Part shown: in pieces, positions 27,701 to 37,258 of the stretch
Layout of the letters: each line of letters starts with the position of its first letter
How positions within the stretch are numbered: position 1 is the first letter of the stretch
NCBI GenBank assembly: GCA_964627445.1
Contig: CAZVJF010000007.1
Span: forward strand, 62,001-126,000
Length of the DNA stretch: 64,000 nt
Reading direction: 5' to 3'
From: Luteibaculum sp964627445
Lineage (GTDB): Bacteria; Bacteroidota; Bacteroidia; Flavobacteriales_D; Luteibaculaceae
The notes under the pieces: model-generated
What the model was told of the DNA's origin: nothing
Seen by the model: only the letters and a program-made list of their open reading frames with translations
Database searches by the model: none
Position numbers and translations under genes: made by a program

Positions 27701-28225
27701 CCCGTAATCTCAGAAGAAATCCAAGGCATACAGTTTAGTGATGCATCCTCTCAAGAAGCGCAGTCTTGGCAATGGCAGTTTAGTATAGGAGCCGAGATTC
27801 TTAGCGAAAGCGAAAAACAAAACCCTCGTATCAACCCAGAGCTATCTCGCTACGACACCCTAAATGTGCAGCTCATTACCAGCTCTGCGTTTGATTGCCG
27901 TGACACCACATCTCGCCAATTTATTATCGAGCCACCGATTGCGATTTACGTGCCCAGCGCGGTTACCGCAAACCAAGACCAACTGAACGATGCTTTTGCC
28001 ATAGCCATTTCCAATTCCGGCCTGCTGCAAGAATTCAAATTCCAGATTTTTAACCGCTGGGGCGATCTTGTAGAAACCTTCAGGAATACCGATTTTGAGT
28101 GGAACCCAGACCAACACCAGGGTGGCGAAATAGAAAACGGACTCTACGTGTGGCGGATGGAGTACCGGCTACACGGCAATGCGCAATCTAACAATTTGCA
28201 AGGGGTGATTCATGTACTGCGATAA
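24731..28225 (+). CDS. Secreted lamin-tail-domain protein with T9SS type B sorting domain
   Basis: A 1,164-residue secreted protein. The signal peptide is MRYSLFVCLFCLAQLQLTGQ. Residues about 45-200 form a lamin tail (LTD) domain (ILINEIMLAPGDGG ... GEWIEIYNPDVC). One SprB-like repeat follows near 280-340 (NGGVPPYEILWDDS), then several beta-sandwich repeats with paired Cys (CQGETVPITASF, CAGDFFEARVSV, CEGDPVDFNMVI, CQGESIDLTFSA) and a PKD-like region. The last ~90 residues (IYVPSAVTANQDQLNDAF ... FQIFNRWGDLVE) are a T9SS type B (gliding-associated) C-terminal domain. Probably a surface or matrix protein. Confidence 0.9.
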   Translation: MRYSLFVCLFCLAQLQLTGQLEVQFTVAENQNCNGIGCNYDGPSILINEIMLAPGDGGDGSIFGLPFEATSGNQGEWIEIYNPDVCKSIDVSCYYLGNNTYSYDQEGELGYFGGGLRIPNGTVVPPMGFLLVRGPNAPPVPDSLLVSNGGNTLELVVDSSMVCIESNTRLWFPNSGGWFAFYDRSGEPQDAVSWVNGDGSLYKPCVASTSNCTPVDSLASYVEIAENRKNYITDNIIDFKEFSFQRIPDGREWMVGVGLKPTYGTCNDVCGPNKELNCTGSISLEINGGVPPYEILWDDSRAQRTSTALNLCAGRYCAVITDAEGNQEQVCGTVTDFEPSISIKDPGVICDTEDTVQLQITPPIGSEDSIHFEGIAVGSKGAFLPQTAGEGVHSVSCYYETKFGCATTANLDIRVAEELPLELHILDDGVREDTVRFCEAQGPAQLVLEGVESAQNDFTITYVAEESDSIQSYPTITLDEENNTFEFDTVPGSYTLSITEVAFDGEFLCATDINPVHIIINPIPTITANIAENQVCQGETVPITASFLGNPQFQFEVSELTGKDDSLYTFSGEGTVTANLQPTEPGQHQYQLSGLADGSSPTCLSDTVINFDVDVIESPFASLNGSGTWCAGDFFEARVSVSGNANVMLTYRIGNTLDSVLVSPPEVIIRDSLGAGNYVLELVSAKSNSTSACSGIAQGSFDIRIQEKPVANAFFTPNPMCEGDPVDFNMVITGNGPFEIDFTSDNQQPQTITTTSNFQIKETARQGLKYTILEIRDDSQALQNGGTLGPCVSTLNLDVIADVNKLPSISFQVSEDTICQGESIDLTFSASDAEPFDLQYRLGDTDIERSSIAASYTETVTPTDSTTVISITQLTDNNGCSPNALPASILVVVNPNPSPNVSATTRNSCIPLNTQLRFQEGIVPLSDAIYRAGNQRAAGTNGESDWTLSTAGTYDLTGTLVSTEACTTSFRYPDYFEVYPFPKADFSVYPPVISEEIQGIQFSDASSQEAQSWQWQFSIGAEILSESEKQNPRINPELSRYDTLNVQLITSSAFDCRDTTSRQFIIEPPIAIYVPSAVTANQDQLNDAFAIAISNSGLLQEFKFQIFNRWGDLVETFRNTDFEWNPDQHQGGEIENGLYVWRMEYRLHGNAQSNNLQGVIHVLR

Positions 28226-28246
28226 ATGCTTTGGAGCGTATAAAGG

Positions 28247-29083
28247 TTAGAAATTATATCCCAGGCGAATGCCTAATCCAAAAAAGGTAAAGGGCTTGTT
28301 AATACTTTCAAATGGCGAGTCGTAGCCGTGAAAACCGACAAATCCCAACCCGCCAATATTCTTATGAGAGCTTGGCTCTTCTCGTTCCTCGCTTTTGCCA
28401 ATGCCGTAAGAAAAATAGTAATCTACAACAATACCATTTCTAAAAACCAATTGTTGCCCTATGGTTCCTATCAAGCCTCCCGTATATAGAATGGGATCAT
28501 TTCTTTCTTCGCCTCTTCGGTGCACAGGATCTAAGGATGCACGCACTAGCATAACCTCGGGTTTCAAATAAACCCCGCGCAGCAAATAGTTGGTGTAGCG
28601 ATTAAATGGGAATTTATAATCCGCAAAAAACTTAGTTCCGAACCTTATAGCTTGAAATGCGTAAGGGTTACCGCCATTTCTGGGTTGGAAGGAGTAGGTG
28701 AACTCGGTACTAAGCCCTGGTGCGCGGTACACCTCGTAACTCAACTCTCCGCTAAGGCCAGCAACCGGGTGTAGCAGGTTGATTTTAATAGCGCGTCTCT
28801 TCGTTACATCTACCGAATCTCTCTGACTACCTTTAATTTTGGAAATGGGTAAAATGCTGCCATTTTCAAAGCGAATCTGGTATACTTTACCTCTGGGTAT
28901 CGTAAAATCGATATCCGCTCCATAGGTGGGGTTAACATACCCAATTTCCGAAGTAGTAACCCGCTTTACCTGTACACCGATTTTTTCTCCGTTTCGCAAA
29001 ACCAAGGTATCCGATTGTGCGCACAACAAGACACTTTGCGTTAAAAAGAGCATTAGGCTGATTAGCATTCTACTGGGAGTCAT
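28247..29083 (-). CDS. Probable outer-membrane beta-barrel protein, unknown function
   Basis: A 278-residue exported protein. I chose ATG 29083, which gives the signal peptide MTPSRMLISLMLFLTQSVLLCAQ; the longer frame to 29167 has no signal. The start of the mature protein (LVLRNGEKIGVQVKRVTTSEIGYVN) is a small beta domain seen in Bacteroidota exported proteins. The C-terminal two thirds alternate in hydrophobicity and end FFGLGIRLGYNF, as in outer-membrane barrels. It follows the TonB receptor gene on the same strand (87-nt gap). A box TACTTTCG sits about 20 nt upstream on the minus strand. Confidence 0.7.
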   Translation of the reverse strand: MTPSRMLISLMLFLTQSVLLCAQSDTLVLRNGEKIGVQVKRVTTSEIGYVNPTYGADIDFTIPRGKVYQIRFENGSILPISKIKGSQRDSVDVTKRRAIKINLLHPVAGLSGELSYEVYRAPGLSTEFTYSFQPRNGGNPYAFQAIRFGTKFFADYKFPFNRYTNYLLRGVYLKPEVMLVRASLDPVHRRGEERNDPILYTGGLIGTIGQQLVFRNGIVVDYYFSYGIGKSEEREEPSSHKNIGGLGFVGFHGYDSPFESINKPFTFFGLGIRLGYNF

Positions 29084-29170
29084 AAGTGCAATTTTGTGAA
29101 TTATTCTGCGAAAGTAGTTATAATTACCACTTAACTTGCCTCCGGGATGCGCTTTATAATTAACCAACTA

Positions 29171-31573
29171 CTACCACTCCACCATCAAACCAATAGAGGG
29201 TAGCACCGTGCCCGAAGTATTGGCAAAAAAGCGCGGTTGGTAGCGGCTGGGGTCGTTGGGGTTCACTACCGGATTGCCCTGGGTATCGCGTTCTACATCC
29301 ATAAATGGAGCTCCATTGGCTTCAAAATTGTAGATGTTTTCTACATCCAGATAGAGGTTTACGGTCCATTTTTCAAAGTACCAGCGCTTATCTACACGCA
29401 CATCGAGGGAGTGAAATACATCGGTGCGTTCGGTATTTACACGCGACCAATCGGGAAGGCCTTGCCCTACGGCATCCCATACTGGACGAAGGGTAGAGCG
29501 TTGCACGTCAATAGGCGTGTAGGGAGATCCACCAAAAAGCTGAAAACGGGCGCCTACTTCCCAGTTCTTGTTGAATTTCCTTCCAGCCGTGATGTTTAAA
29601 ATGTGGCCATTGTCCCAACTGGCAGGAACGTAGGGTTTTCCTGGATCCTTAAACTCGCTGCGCACATAGGTGTAGGAGATCAATCCGTAAATTTTATCGC
29701 TGAGTTTTTGCTGTAAGAAAAACTCCAATCCATAGCTCCGCCCTTGCGAAACCGACTCAAAGGCATCGGTACCCAGCACCCCAAAATCGGCTCCTAGGTT
29801 GGCCAGCGATACGCTATCGGTTAGCGAGAAAGGGTAGTTGTTGTAATGCTTGTAAAAACCTTCTAAGGTTCCTTTTAAAAACTCGTTTACGTTGTATTCC
29901 AAGCCCAGCGCTACCTGATTGCTCTCAATGTAACTCAGGTTGTTATCTAAGTTCACCAGCGCGTTGCTTTCATCACGGTACCCCAATGCCGTAAAGGGAG
30001 GAAGCTGGTAAAACTGCCCTGCAGTGGTGTTGATAAACCATTTTTCGGTGAGGGCATAGGAGGCCGAAACGCGGGGCGAAAACTGATTCAATGGGTTCCG
30101 CATGGATGGAGAGTAATCCGTAGCATCCAATCGCAATCCAGCCGACACCGTTAAACGCTGGTTCATGAGCTTTTTCGAGGCCTGGGAGAAGAGTCCGTAA
30201 GTAAGAAAGTCTAAAGAGGTGTTGTAGCTAGCATCTACCACGTTGTCGCCTCTAATGATTTTGTTGAATGTGCTGTTTCGGTATTGATTCCAGTCGATGT
30301 TTACTCCAGCATTAATATTCCAGCCTTGCCACGTAGTGTTTTCCTCGAAGCGAAACTTGTTGCTTATTTCCTCCGATTGATAGTCCAGCAACAGGTTCTC
30401 TGGCTGCTCTACGTTGTTTTGGAATTTGGTGGCGCTGTTGTTTAAGTGCGATCTGCTGAGTACTAAAATACGATTGCCTTTTTCGGTAAAGTGGGTCCAT
30501 TTGGCGCCAAAGGTGTAGTTCCACTGCTCATTTACAGGTAGGTTGCCCAAAATATAGTTGTTGCGCTGTATGGTCTCGGGGTCTTCAATGCCATCGTTTA
30601 CCGATGTGTTTAACTCAAAGTTGTCAATAGCACCCAAGCCGATTAAGGTGAGGCGGTCGTTTTTGCCGAAGTTAAAATCGTGCTTGTACTGGAAGTCGTT
30701 GTAGGTAGGAAGGAAGGGCAGGGCCAGGGCCTGGAACAAAAACTGCAAATAAGAGCGTCTTACCGATAAAATAAAGCTGGAATTTTCGCCACTGGGCCCG
30801 TCTAGCGTAATACCCGCATCGCTAGAGCCCAACATAAAAGTACCCGCAAGCCGCTCCGTATTTCCTGAAACCTGGCGCAAGTCCATTACCGAACTTAAGG
30901 CATTGCCCCGGTTGGCTGGAAAAGCACCCGTGTAGAAGTTTACCTGGCGTATAAAATTCACATTGAGTAATCCTACCGGCCCACCCGAAGAACCTTGCGT
31001 AGCAAAGTGGTTGATGTTGGGCACCTCGATGCCGTCTAAGTAAAATCGGTTTTCATTGGGCGCCCCACCACGGACTATAAGGTCATTTCGGAAGGAAAGG
31101 GTAGTGGCCACCCCAGGTAGTATTTGCAGTACGCGAGAGATATCACGGTTTCCTCCGGGGTTTCTAAGAATTTCTTCGGTAGATACCGTGCGTAAGCTCA
31201 TGGGAGCCACCTCGCTTTTTTGAAAGCGCTGTGTGGTTATTTCCACCTCAGAAAGCTGCTCTACCGATGGCGTTAACGATATATCGATCTGTGTGGGTTT
31301 TACAGGTGTTACCCGTATTTCGGCCCGGGTTTCTTGCAGGTAACCTACGTAGCTGCAGCTTAGGCTGTACACGCCAGGAGAAAGTTCAGAAAACGCGTAG
31401 TTTCCATCGATGTCGGTAGTCGTGCCTATGTTGCCCGGATTGAGCACCAAATTGGCAAAGGCCACTGCTTCGTTGGTTTTTGCATCCACGATACGTCCCT
31501 TCAGTATCGCAGTTTGTGCAAAGATACTTCCAAAACAAAACAGGGCCAGGAGGAGGCTGAGCAGCTTTTTCAT
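29171..31573 (-). CDS. TonB-dependent outer-membrane receptor
   Basis: An 800-residue receptor. ATG 31573 gives the signal peptide MKKLLSLLLALFCFGSIFA. Next come a carboxypeptidase-regulatory-like domain (LKGRIVDAKTNEAVAFANLVL ... GIYSL-type motif), a plug domain (PGGNRDISRVLQILPGV ... LIVRGGAPNENRFYLDGIEVPN) and a 22-strand barrel ending VLPSIGLMVEW. The substrate is not evident: no linked SusD, siderophore or metal genes are present. The regulatory domain may link it to an anti-sigma partner, but none is adjacent. Confidence 0.93.
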   Translation of the reverse strand: MKKLLSLLLALFCFGSIFAQTAILKGRIVDAKTNEAVAFANLVLNPGNIGTTTDIDGNYAFSELSPGVYSLSCSYVGYLQETRAEIRVTPVKPTQIDISLTPSVEQLSEVEITTQRFQKSEVAPMSLRTVSTEEILRNPGGNRDISRVLQILPGVATTLSFRNDLIVRGGAPNENRFYLDGIEVPNINHFATQGSSGGPVGLLNVNFIRQVNFYTGAFPANRGNALSSVMDLRQVSGNTERLAGTFMLGSSDAGITLDGPSGENSSFILSVRRSYLQFLFQALALPFLPTYNDFQYKHDFNFGKNDRLTLIGLGAIDNFELNTSVNDGIEDPETIQRNNYILGNLPVNEQWNYTFGAKWTHFTEKGNRILVLSRSHLNNSATKFQNNVEQPENLLLDYQSEEISNKFRFEENTTWQGWNINAGVNIDWNQYRNSTFNKIIRGDNVVDASYNTSLDFLTYGLFSQASKKLMNQRLTVSAGLRLDATDYSPSMRNPLNQFSPRVSASYALTEKWFINTTAGQFYQLPPFTALGYRDESNALVNLDNNLSYIESNQVALGLEYNVNEFLKGTLEGFYKHYNNYPFSLTDSVSLANLGADFGVLGTDAFESVSQGRSYGLEFFLQQKLSDKIYGLISYTYVRSEFKDPGKPYVPASWDNGHILNITAGRKFNKNWEVGARFQLFGGSPYTPIDVQRSTLRPVWDAVGQGLPDWSRVNTERTDVFHSLDVRVDKRWYFEKWTVNLYLDVENIYNFEANGAPFMDVERDTQGNPVVNPNDPSRYQPRFFANTSGTVLPSIGLMVEW

Positions 31574-31624
31574 AGTGCAAAGAAACACCTAGAAAAAGTT
31601 TTGTTCACTGCTTAATCTCATAAA

Positions 31625-34600
31625 TTATTGTATTACCAGCACCGTACCCGATATTTCTTGCAGTTCGCCAAACTCATCCTCGTAGTTAATGACCCAAGTG
31701 TACGCTCCCGGATCTACTATGTTACCACGATAATATCCATCCCAGCTAAAATCGATGTTAGAACTGGTGTAAAGCAGCTCTCCCCAACGGTTATAAATCA
31801 CCACTTTAAAGCCTTTTGCTAGCAAGCCTGTGGTGCCGATAGAAAAACCATCATTCCTGCCATCTGCATTGCCAGGCGTAAAGGCATTGGGAATAAACAT
31901 TCGGATTTCTTTATACACCCGAAGGGTTTTGTTTACCGGGGTTTCGCAGCCTTTATCCGAGACCATTACAGCGCGAAGCGCATAGCTGGCCGTATCGCGA
32001 TCGAAATTATAGAAGAAAGGGTAGGAATTGGTATTTGCTAAGGTGTCGTTTCCTTGCAACAGCGTCCAACGTCCACCAGCAATGTCGCTTCCTAAAAAGG
32101 TGAAGTTTGCATCGGCATGCGCTTCGGTAAGGCGTTCTGGGTTTTGTAAAATACTGCCCGATGGATTGGGATAAACCTCCACACCGTCTACGGTTACCCG
32201 GTTTTCGCAACCATCTACGGTAACCACGCCTACGGTTACTGCATAATCGCCTACCTTGGTGTAGGTGTGGTTGCGCTGAGTACCACCATTGGCAGTAGTA
32301 CCATCACCAAAATCCCAGGAAACCTCCGCGTAGTTGTTGTTTTGCAGTCTAAAGTTCACATCCAATGGAACGCAGCCCGTGGCTGGATTAATTACCGGTA
32401 CCGCATTGGCATAATAGAATATGGGTACGGTATCTTCGTATGGTACAGAACATCCATCGCTCAGGGTTCCAAAAAGGGTGTCATTGGCCTGGTTTCTTCC
32501 TGTGATGTATTGGGTTGGATTTCCCGTGGTTCCGTTGCTCCAACTAAATTGGTAATCCTCGGGTACACCGCCAGTGGCTTCCACTTCAACCTGAGCGGCA
32601 TCGCCAGGGCAAACAAATATAGAGTCGAAGGTGAAGCGCAGTGAGTCGCGGTAATCCATCTCAAATGCCATTTCGGGTGACGCACAACCGAAGATATCCG
32701 TGGCCACCAGGATAAATTCATCCGCTTCTTCCGCCTTTAGCGTGTCGGTTTCCAAATTTTCACCATTAACCTGAAAGCGGTACGGAGCCCCGTTTCCACC
32801 GGTAGCTTCCATCTTCAGGACAAGGTTTTGCCCTACGCAAATCAAGGTGTCCTCGATCGGGGTAACGCTTACCTCTGCAGGTTGGGTAACGGTAAGGGCT
32901 TCCTGCTCTTCGCAGCCTCTGTCATCAATAACGGTTACAGTGTAGTTGTCTGCAGCCAATCCGCGTGCGGTGTCTGTAGTCGATCCGGTATTCCAGTTGT
33001 AATTGTATGGGGGCGTTCCTCCCGTAACCGTTACAAAGGCTTTTCCATTGCTTTCACCAAAACATTGCACCGGATGAAAGTCTCCTGCGAGCTGTGGACC
33101 AGGCGTATTGGAAACGGTGTAATTTTCGGTAAATACACACCCTGAGGCATCGGTAATAGTAACTTCGTATGAACCTCCAGCAAGGGCATTCAAATCCTCT
33201 GTGCTTTCCCCGTTATCCCAAATGTAGGAGTAGGGCGGTGTTCCTCCACTTACGGTAAGGTCGATGGAACCGATATTTTGGTCGCAAAAATCGGGCGATA
33301 TCATAGGATCTACGGCAATGCCGCTGGGCTCTTCTATGGTTACCACCTCGGTAAGCTCACAGCCATTGTCATCGGTAATGGTTGCGTTGTAATCTCCAGC
33401 ACAGAGTCCTGTAAAGGTGCTTTCGTTTTGGGTAACTCCATTGAGGGTAAAGGTGTACCCGTTAGAAACGCTTCCTCCCGTAACAAAAAAAGTAACCGCA
33501 CCCTCGCAAGCACCGGAGCACGGAGCGTTGGTAACATCGGTAGGGCTTGAGAATGCCAATTCTTCGGGTTGGGATACCACTAGCGTTTTTGTAGAAGAGC
33601 ACCCCAAATTGTCGGTAACGGTGAGGGGATAGTTTCCTGCGCTTAAGCCCGATGCCGTTGCCCCTGAAATGCTGTTATCGTGTTGCCATTCGTACGTGTA
33701 GGGTAACTGCCCACCCGTAGCCGTAGCAACCAACTCACCATTGCTGTCTCCAAAGCAGTTTAGTGCGGTGCTGGTGTCTTGCAGCACAATTTGACTCACA
33801 ACGGTAACGGTGGCCGAGTCGCTTACCACACAGCTTCCAGCCGGTGTGTACACCACGGTGTAGGTTCCAGGGCCAGGCACTGTAGTGGGGTTAAAACTAC
33901 CCGCACCACTAATGCCGTTGCCAGACCAGCTTCCACCAGCCGGTGTAGCAGATAGTCTTTCTGTAGCCCCAGTGGGGCAAAAGTCGGGCACAGGGTCTAT
34001 AGAGGCGATGTCGGCTGCGGTAACGGTAATATCAAGTGTTGCTGTGTCGCCACATTCGCCTTCAATAATATGGGTAATGGTGTGGGTACCTCCACCTGCT
34101 ATTCTCGGGTTAAAAACAGGAGAGAGGCTGTCGGTATCTTGGCCCTCCATTCCGGTTCCAAACCACAGACCACCGGGAGTAGCAGAGCTCAAGCTCAGTG
34201 GTGCATCGCCCTCACAAAGCGTAGATACGGGATTGATGGTAGCATCAAAATCGGAGCTGATTATTATTTCTATACTGTCGGCACGTGCACAGGGTCCGGT
34301 AAACTCGTATTTCACCTCGTAGGTGCCGCTCGCTAAGGTGCTGGGTTGGAAAACACCCAAAGCAGTAACTCCAGGACCACTCCAAATTCCACCGGCATCT
34401 GCCGTAATGAGTTGGTAATCTTCCGACCCATCACAAAAGGGGCCGGCTGGCCGTATGGTAGGATCAAAAACTGGATTTACAGTAACCACCATCGTATCTC
34501 GGTCTTCACAGCCATCGGGTTCCGAGCCTAACACCACATATGCTGTAGTTTCCGAAGGGCTTACCGCATCTCCGTTGGCGTACGATGCACCATTTCCTGT

Positions 34601-36457
34601 CCACGATATGGTGCTCATCCCCGTAGCTTCCAAAAACACTTCCTGGCCTTCGCAAATGGAAGTGTCGTTAGGCGCTACAACGGTTACCGTTTCGCTTTCT
34701 AGCGTTACGTCCAATGAATCGAAACAACCCCGAGCATCGGATACAAAAACCTGGTAGCTGCCACTGGCTAGATTGGCAAAGTTGGGGTTGTTTTGCTGGT
34801 TAGCCCGCGAAAGGCCATAGGTATACGGGTCGGTGCCTCCGCTTGCCGCAGCTACAATCTCTCCGTCATTAACCTCAGGACAGCTGGCGTTGGTAGTGGT
34901 GGCGGTTAGCTCTATTTCGGTGGGCTCGCCCAAAACGATGCTTTCCGAAACCTCGCAACCGTTAGCATCGGTTACGGTGCAGGTAATAGTGCCTGCAGGA
35001 CCAACATAGGTGTCCGAGCTGCTACCCGGCCAATTGTAAGTGTAGTCGGGTGTTCCCCCCGAAACTACTGCCACAGCTTCCGCATCGGACACACCGAAAC
35101 AAGAGGCGCTGTCGCCTGTGAGACTTAGGGTAAGGGCGGGCGGTTCTTCCAGGGTAACGGACTGCGTCACGGTACAGTTTTCTGCATCGGTGGCCACCAC
35201 GGTGTAGGTTCCAGGGCCCAAATCGTCAATACTTGCCGTAGTACGCACGGGCGATGTGTCCCACTCGTAAGTCACAGGAGTATGAGAACTACTCACCGTA
35301 ATAGAAGCCCTTCCGTTGTTGGCGCCAAAACAGGTGGGATTTTCAAAGCTAACGTCTGTTATTTCTATGTCGCACAACGGGTTAAGAATTTGACAGGAAC
35401 CGGTGACGGAGCATCCTTTAGCGTCTGTTACGGTCACTTCATAGCTGCCTGCATCCAAATTGTTGCGCACCGAGTCGGTGGTATTGGAAGCAGCCCATAC
35501 GTAGCTGTAGGGTGGCACGCCACCAGAGGGTTGGGCAGCTACCGAACCGTTGGCAGGCATAGCACTCACGTCATTGCACACCATGTTTACTACCAATTCT
35601 GGGGGGCCAGTTACGGTTACAGTAACATCGTAGCTTGCGGTGCAGGGTCCGTTGTTGTCTGTAATGGTACATGTGTAGGTTCCCGCACCCAAACCAGTAG
35701 CTGTTTGCGTGGTTTGTGGGGGACTAGTGCTCCACAGGTACTCGTAGTTGCTGCCGCCAATATTGGGTGGAAATACCGTAGCGCTAGCCGTCTCGTCTCC
35801 AAAACAAACCACATTGGAATTGTCTACCGAAAAGCTATCGGGTTCCTGTACAATTTGCTGCGAAATGTTGTCTACCAGCACGTTGGCACCGCCTTCGTCA
35901 TCCGAGCAAATTAAAATGTAGTCGTAGGTGTTGTTGGGTTTAAATCGTATTTCATGTTCCACCCAGTTACGCTCGTGGTCTGGTGTCATGACGCCCGATT
36001 CATACAGCAGCTCTTGCTTAGCGCAGTTAGAAGTACCCGCCCAAAGCTGAAAATTCCCCGGTGCACCGCGGTCGCCTCGGGGTATGCAGTTGCCCGCTAC
36101 CATGGTACTCGAGTAATCGGGGTCGTAGGCCAGCCATAAGGACATGGAATAATTTTTACCTTGAACCAGGGCACAGTTTAGACGCTGCCCTAAAAACTCA
36201 CCTGAGGCAAAACCCGCATAGCTATCACCTTCTTTGGGCTGGGTAATTACGCACCATTGGTCTGGTTGTACATCGGGCGTCAAAGCGCATTTGGTCCATT
36301 GGGGCGGAACGATGTCCGTGCCACGAGTTCCATTCAAACCCGGGTTGTTGAAGTTAATTTGAGCCTGAAGCCCAAAGGAACACACTAGGGTACAGAATAC
36401 ACCCAATAACCAGGGGGTTTTATTTCGTTTGGATGGGTAATACGCGCTTTGGGCCAT
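31625..36457 (-). CDS. Giant SprB-like repeat protein with PKD and T9SS type B sorting domains
   Basis: A 1,610-residue secreted protein. ATG 36457 was chosen (MAQSAYYPSKRN..., signal helix WLLGVFCTLVCSFGLQAQ); a TTG lies 3 codons upstream. Residues about 30-200 resemble a galactose-binding-like domain. The middle holds nine or ten SprB-type repeats (pattern CFG-x-NG...GGTPPY-Y-W...L-AG-Y-V-VTD-GC), interrupted by four beta repeats with the pattern GG-WSG-G. A PKD domain (VSWDFGDGTTANGG) precedes the T9SS type B domain (FIPNAFTPGNADGRNDGF ... VIYNRWGELLY). In gliding Bacteroidota such proteins are mobile surface adhesins; here adhesion is inferred. Confidence 0.92.
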   Translation of the reverse strand: MAQSAYYPSKRNKTPWLLGVFCTLVCSFGLQAQINFNNPGLNGTRGTDIVPPQWTKCALTPDVQPDQWCVITQPKEGDSYAGFASGEFLGQRLNCALVQGKNYSMSLWLAYDPDYSSTMVAGNCIPRGDRGAPGNFQLWAGTSNCAKQELLYESGVMTPDHERNWVEHEIRFKPNNTYDYILICSDDEGGANVLVDNISQQIVQEPDSFSVDNSNVVCFGDETASATVFPPNIGGSNYEYLWSTSPPQTTQTATGLGAGTYTCTITDNNGPCTASYDVTVTVTGPPELVVNMVCNDVSAMPANGSVAAQPSGGVPPYSYVWAASNTTDSVRNNLDAGSYEVTVTDAKGCSVTGSCQILNPLCDIEITDVSFENPTCFGANNGRASITVSSSHTPVTYEWDTSPVRTTASIDDLGPGTYTVVATDAENCTVTQSVTLEEPPALTLSLTGDSASCFGVSDAEAVAVVSGGTPDYTYNWPGSSSDTYVGPAGTITCTVTDANGCEVSESIVLGEPTEIELTATTTNASCPEVNDGEIVAAASGGTDPYTYGLSRANQQNNPNFANLASGSYQVFVSDARGCFDSLDVTLESETVTVVAPNDTSICEGQEVFLEATGMSTISWTGNGASYANGDAVSPSETTAYVVLGSEPDGCEDRDTMVVTVNPVFDPTIRPAGPFCDGSEDYQLITADAGGIWSGPGVTALGVFQPSTLASGTYEVKYEFTGPCARADSIEIIISSDFDATINPVSTLCEGDAPLSLSSATPGGLWFGTGMEGQDTDSLSPVFNPRIAGGGTHTITHIIEGECGDTATLDITVTAADIASIDPVPDFCPTGATERLSATPAGGSWSGNGISGAGSFNPTTVPGPGTYTVVYTPAGSCVVSDSATVTVVSQIVLQDTSTALNCFGDSNGELVATATGGQLPYTYEWQHDNSISGATASGLSAGNYPLTVTDNLGCSSTKTLVVSQPEELAFSSPTDVTNAPCSGACEGAVTFFVTGGSVSNGYTFTLNGVTQNESTFTGLCAGDYNATITDDNGCELTEVVTIEEPSGIAVDPMISPDFCDQNIGSIDLTVSGGTPPYSYIWDNGESTEDLNALAGGSYEVTITDASGCVFTENYTVSNTPGPQLAGDFHPVQCFGESNGKAFVTVTGGTPPYNYNWNTGSTTDTARGLAADNYTVTVIDDRGCEEQEALTVTQPAEVSVTPIEDTLICVGQNLVLKMEATGGNGAPYRFQVNGENLETDTLKAEEADEFILVATDIFGCASPEMAFEMDYRDSLRFTFDSIFVCPGDAAQVEVEATGGVPEDYQFSWSNGTTGNPTQYITGRNQANDTLFGTLSDGCSVPYEDTVPIFYYANAVPVINPATGCVPLDVNFRLQNNNYAEVSWDFGDGTTANGGTQRNHTYTKVGDYAVTVGVVTVDGCENRVTVDGVEVYPNPSGSILQNPERLTEAHADANFTFLGSDIAGGRWTLLQGNDTLANTNSYPFFYNFDRDTASYALRAVMVSDKGCETPVNKTLRVYKEIRMFIPNAFTPGNADGRNDGFSIGTTGLLAKGFKVVIYNRWGELLYTSSNIDFSWDGYYRGNIVDPGAYTWVINYEDEFGELQEISGTVLVIQ

Positions 36458-37142
36458 TAGAAACAATTTTTAGGGGCTATTTTGGCTTGTGTATGGAAAC
36501 TGTTGATCAGATTTCCCACACAGCCGCTGCTTTTTTGACGCGGTTATTTCTATAAAGTTGACCGTCTGTAAGCCCCGTCAGCATTGATCTACGACCAATA
36601 ACATATCATGCTGGATAAGTGGCGATATTATTCGATGGAGATGATATACTTATCGCTGGTATGGATTGTTTAGGATGAATCTTTGGAGATTCCGAAATGT
36701 CCGATAATTAATATTATGTAAAGTAGCATCGAAAGCTACTTAATGCAGCCAGTTACGATTCGGTTTGTTGGTATTACTACGTCCTGGTGATCTAACTGCA
36801 ATTTCAAACGGTCACTTCTTTTACTACGGCTATTTACCGGCTGTTTCTTCCTTTGGCGTTCATTTGATAACGGCTTGCTTAGCGCTTTTCGTCCCCACGA
36901 GTAGATACAAAGCCGGAATGGAATCATCGGGTATCCCGGAGTGATACAAACAATGTCGCTCATGCCATCCATTTTTGTCTAGCATAATTCCATGGAGTGC
37001 ATAAACTAAGCACAAACCCCTTGCATTATAGTGAACGCTGTACCACAAAAATAATCGTACTCGATGTCTACCCTCCTGTTAACATAATGTATTACTGTTT
37101 TTATCCAGAGAACAGATGAATATGAGTGTTTGTACAGGGATA
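36458..37142. other. Long intergenic region, no convincing gene
   Basis: Nearly 700 bp without a supported gene. Minus-strand open frames of 62 and 78 codons overlap each other, have no family resemblance and lack promoter boxes. It should contain the promoter of the giant SprB-like gene (minus strand), but no exact TAnnTTTG box lies close to its ATG. Confidence 0.55.
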
Positions 37143-37201
37143 AAGAAAAAGGCATATGGTTAACGGGGCCTTAGCTCAGTTAAAAATATGCCTTATTTCT
37201 T
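37143..37201 (-). terminator. Long imperfect hairpin after the class I aminotransferase gene
   Basis: Outer arms AAGAAAAAGGCATAT and ATATGCCTT-A-TTTCTT pair over 15 bp with one bulge. A 2x2 internal loop follows, then TTAAC/GTTAA and GGGC/GCTC, leaving a 4-nt loop. On the minus strand it lies 58 nt past the stop at 37259 and runs into a T-rich tract, so it is most simply a terminator. Part of the apex reads like the 5' end of a tRNA-Ala (see findings). Confidence 0.55.
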
Positions 37202-37258
37202 ATAAAGAGAATAAAGAGTACACTATACACGGTTTTACTCCCGTGTTTGATTTCTTTA

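Noticed and set aside
31571..31590. Leaderless promoter box at the TonB receptor gene
   Set aside because: The minus-strand stretch TTTCTTTG lacks the essential A of TAnnTTTG, so I do not count it.
35282..35914. 210-codon plus-strand open frame
   Set aside because: Antisense to the SprB-like repeat gene; its apparent openness follows from the biased codon pattern of the repeats, and it has no family features.
36736..37048. Two overlapping minus-strand open frames of 78 and 62 codons
   Set aside because: Mutually overlapping, no promoter box, no similarity to known families.
37165..37181. Possible tRNA-Ala gene
   Set aside because: Only the first 17 bases look like tRNA; there is no anticodon arm, T arm or acceptor 3' strand. 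Kept only as part of the hairpin finding.
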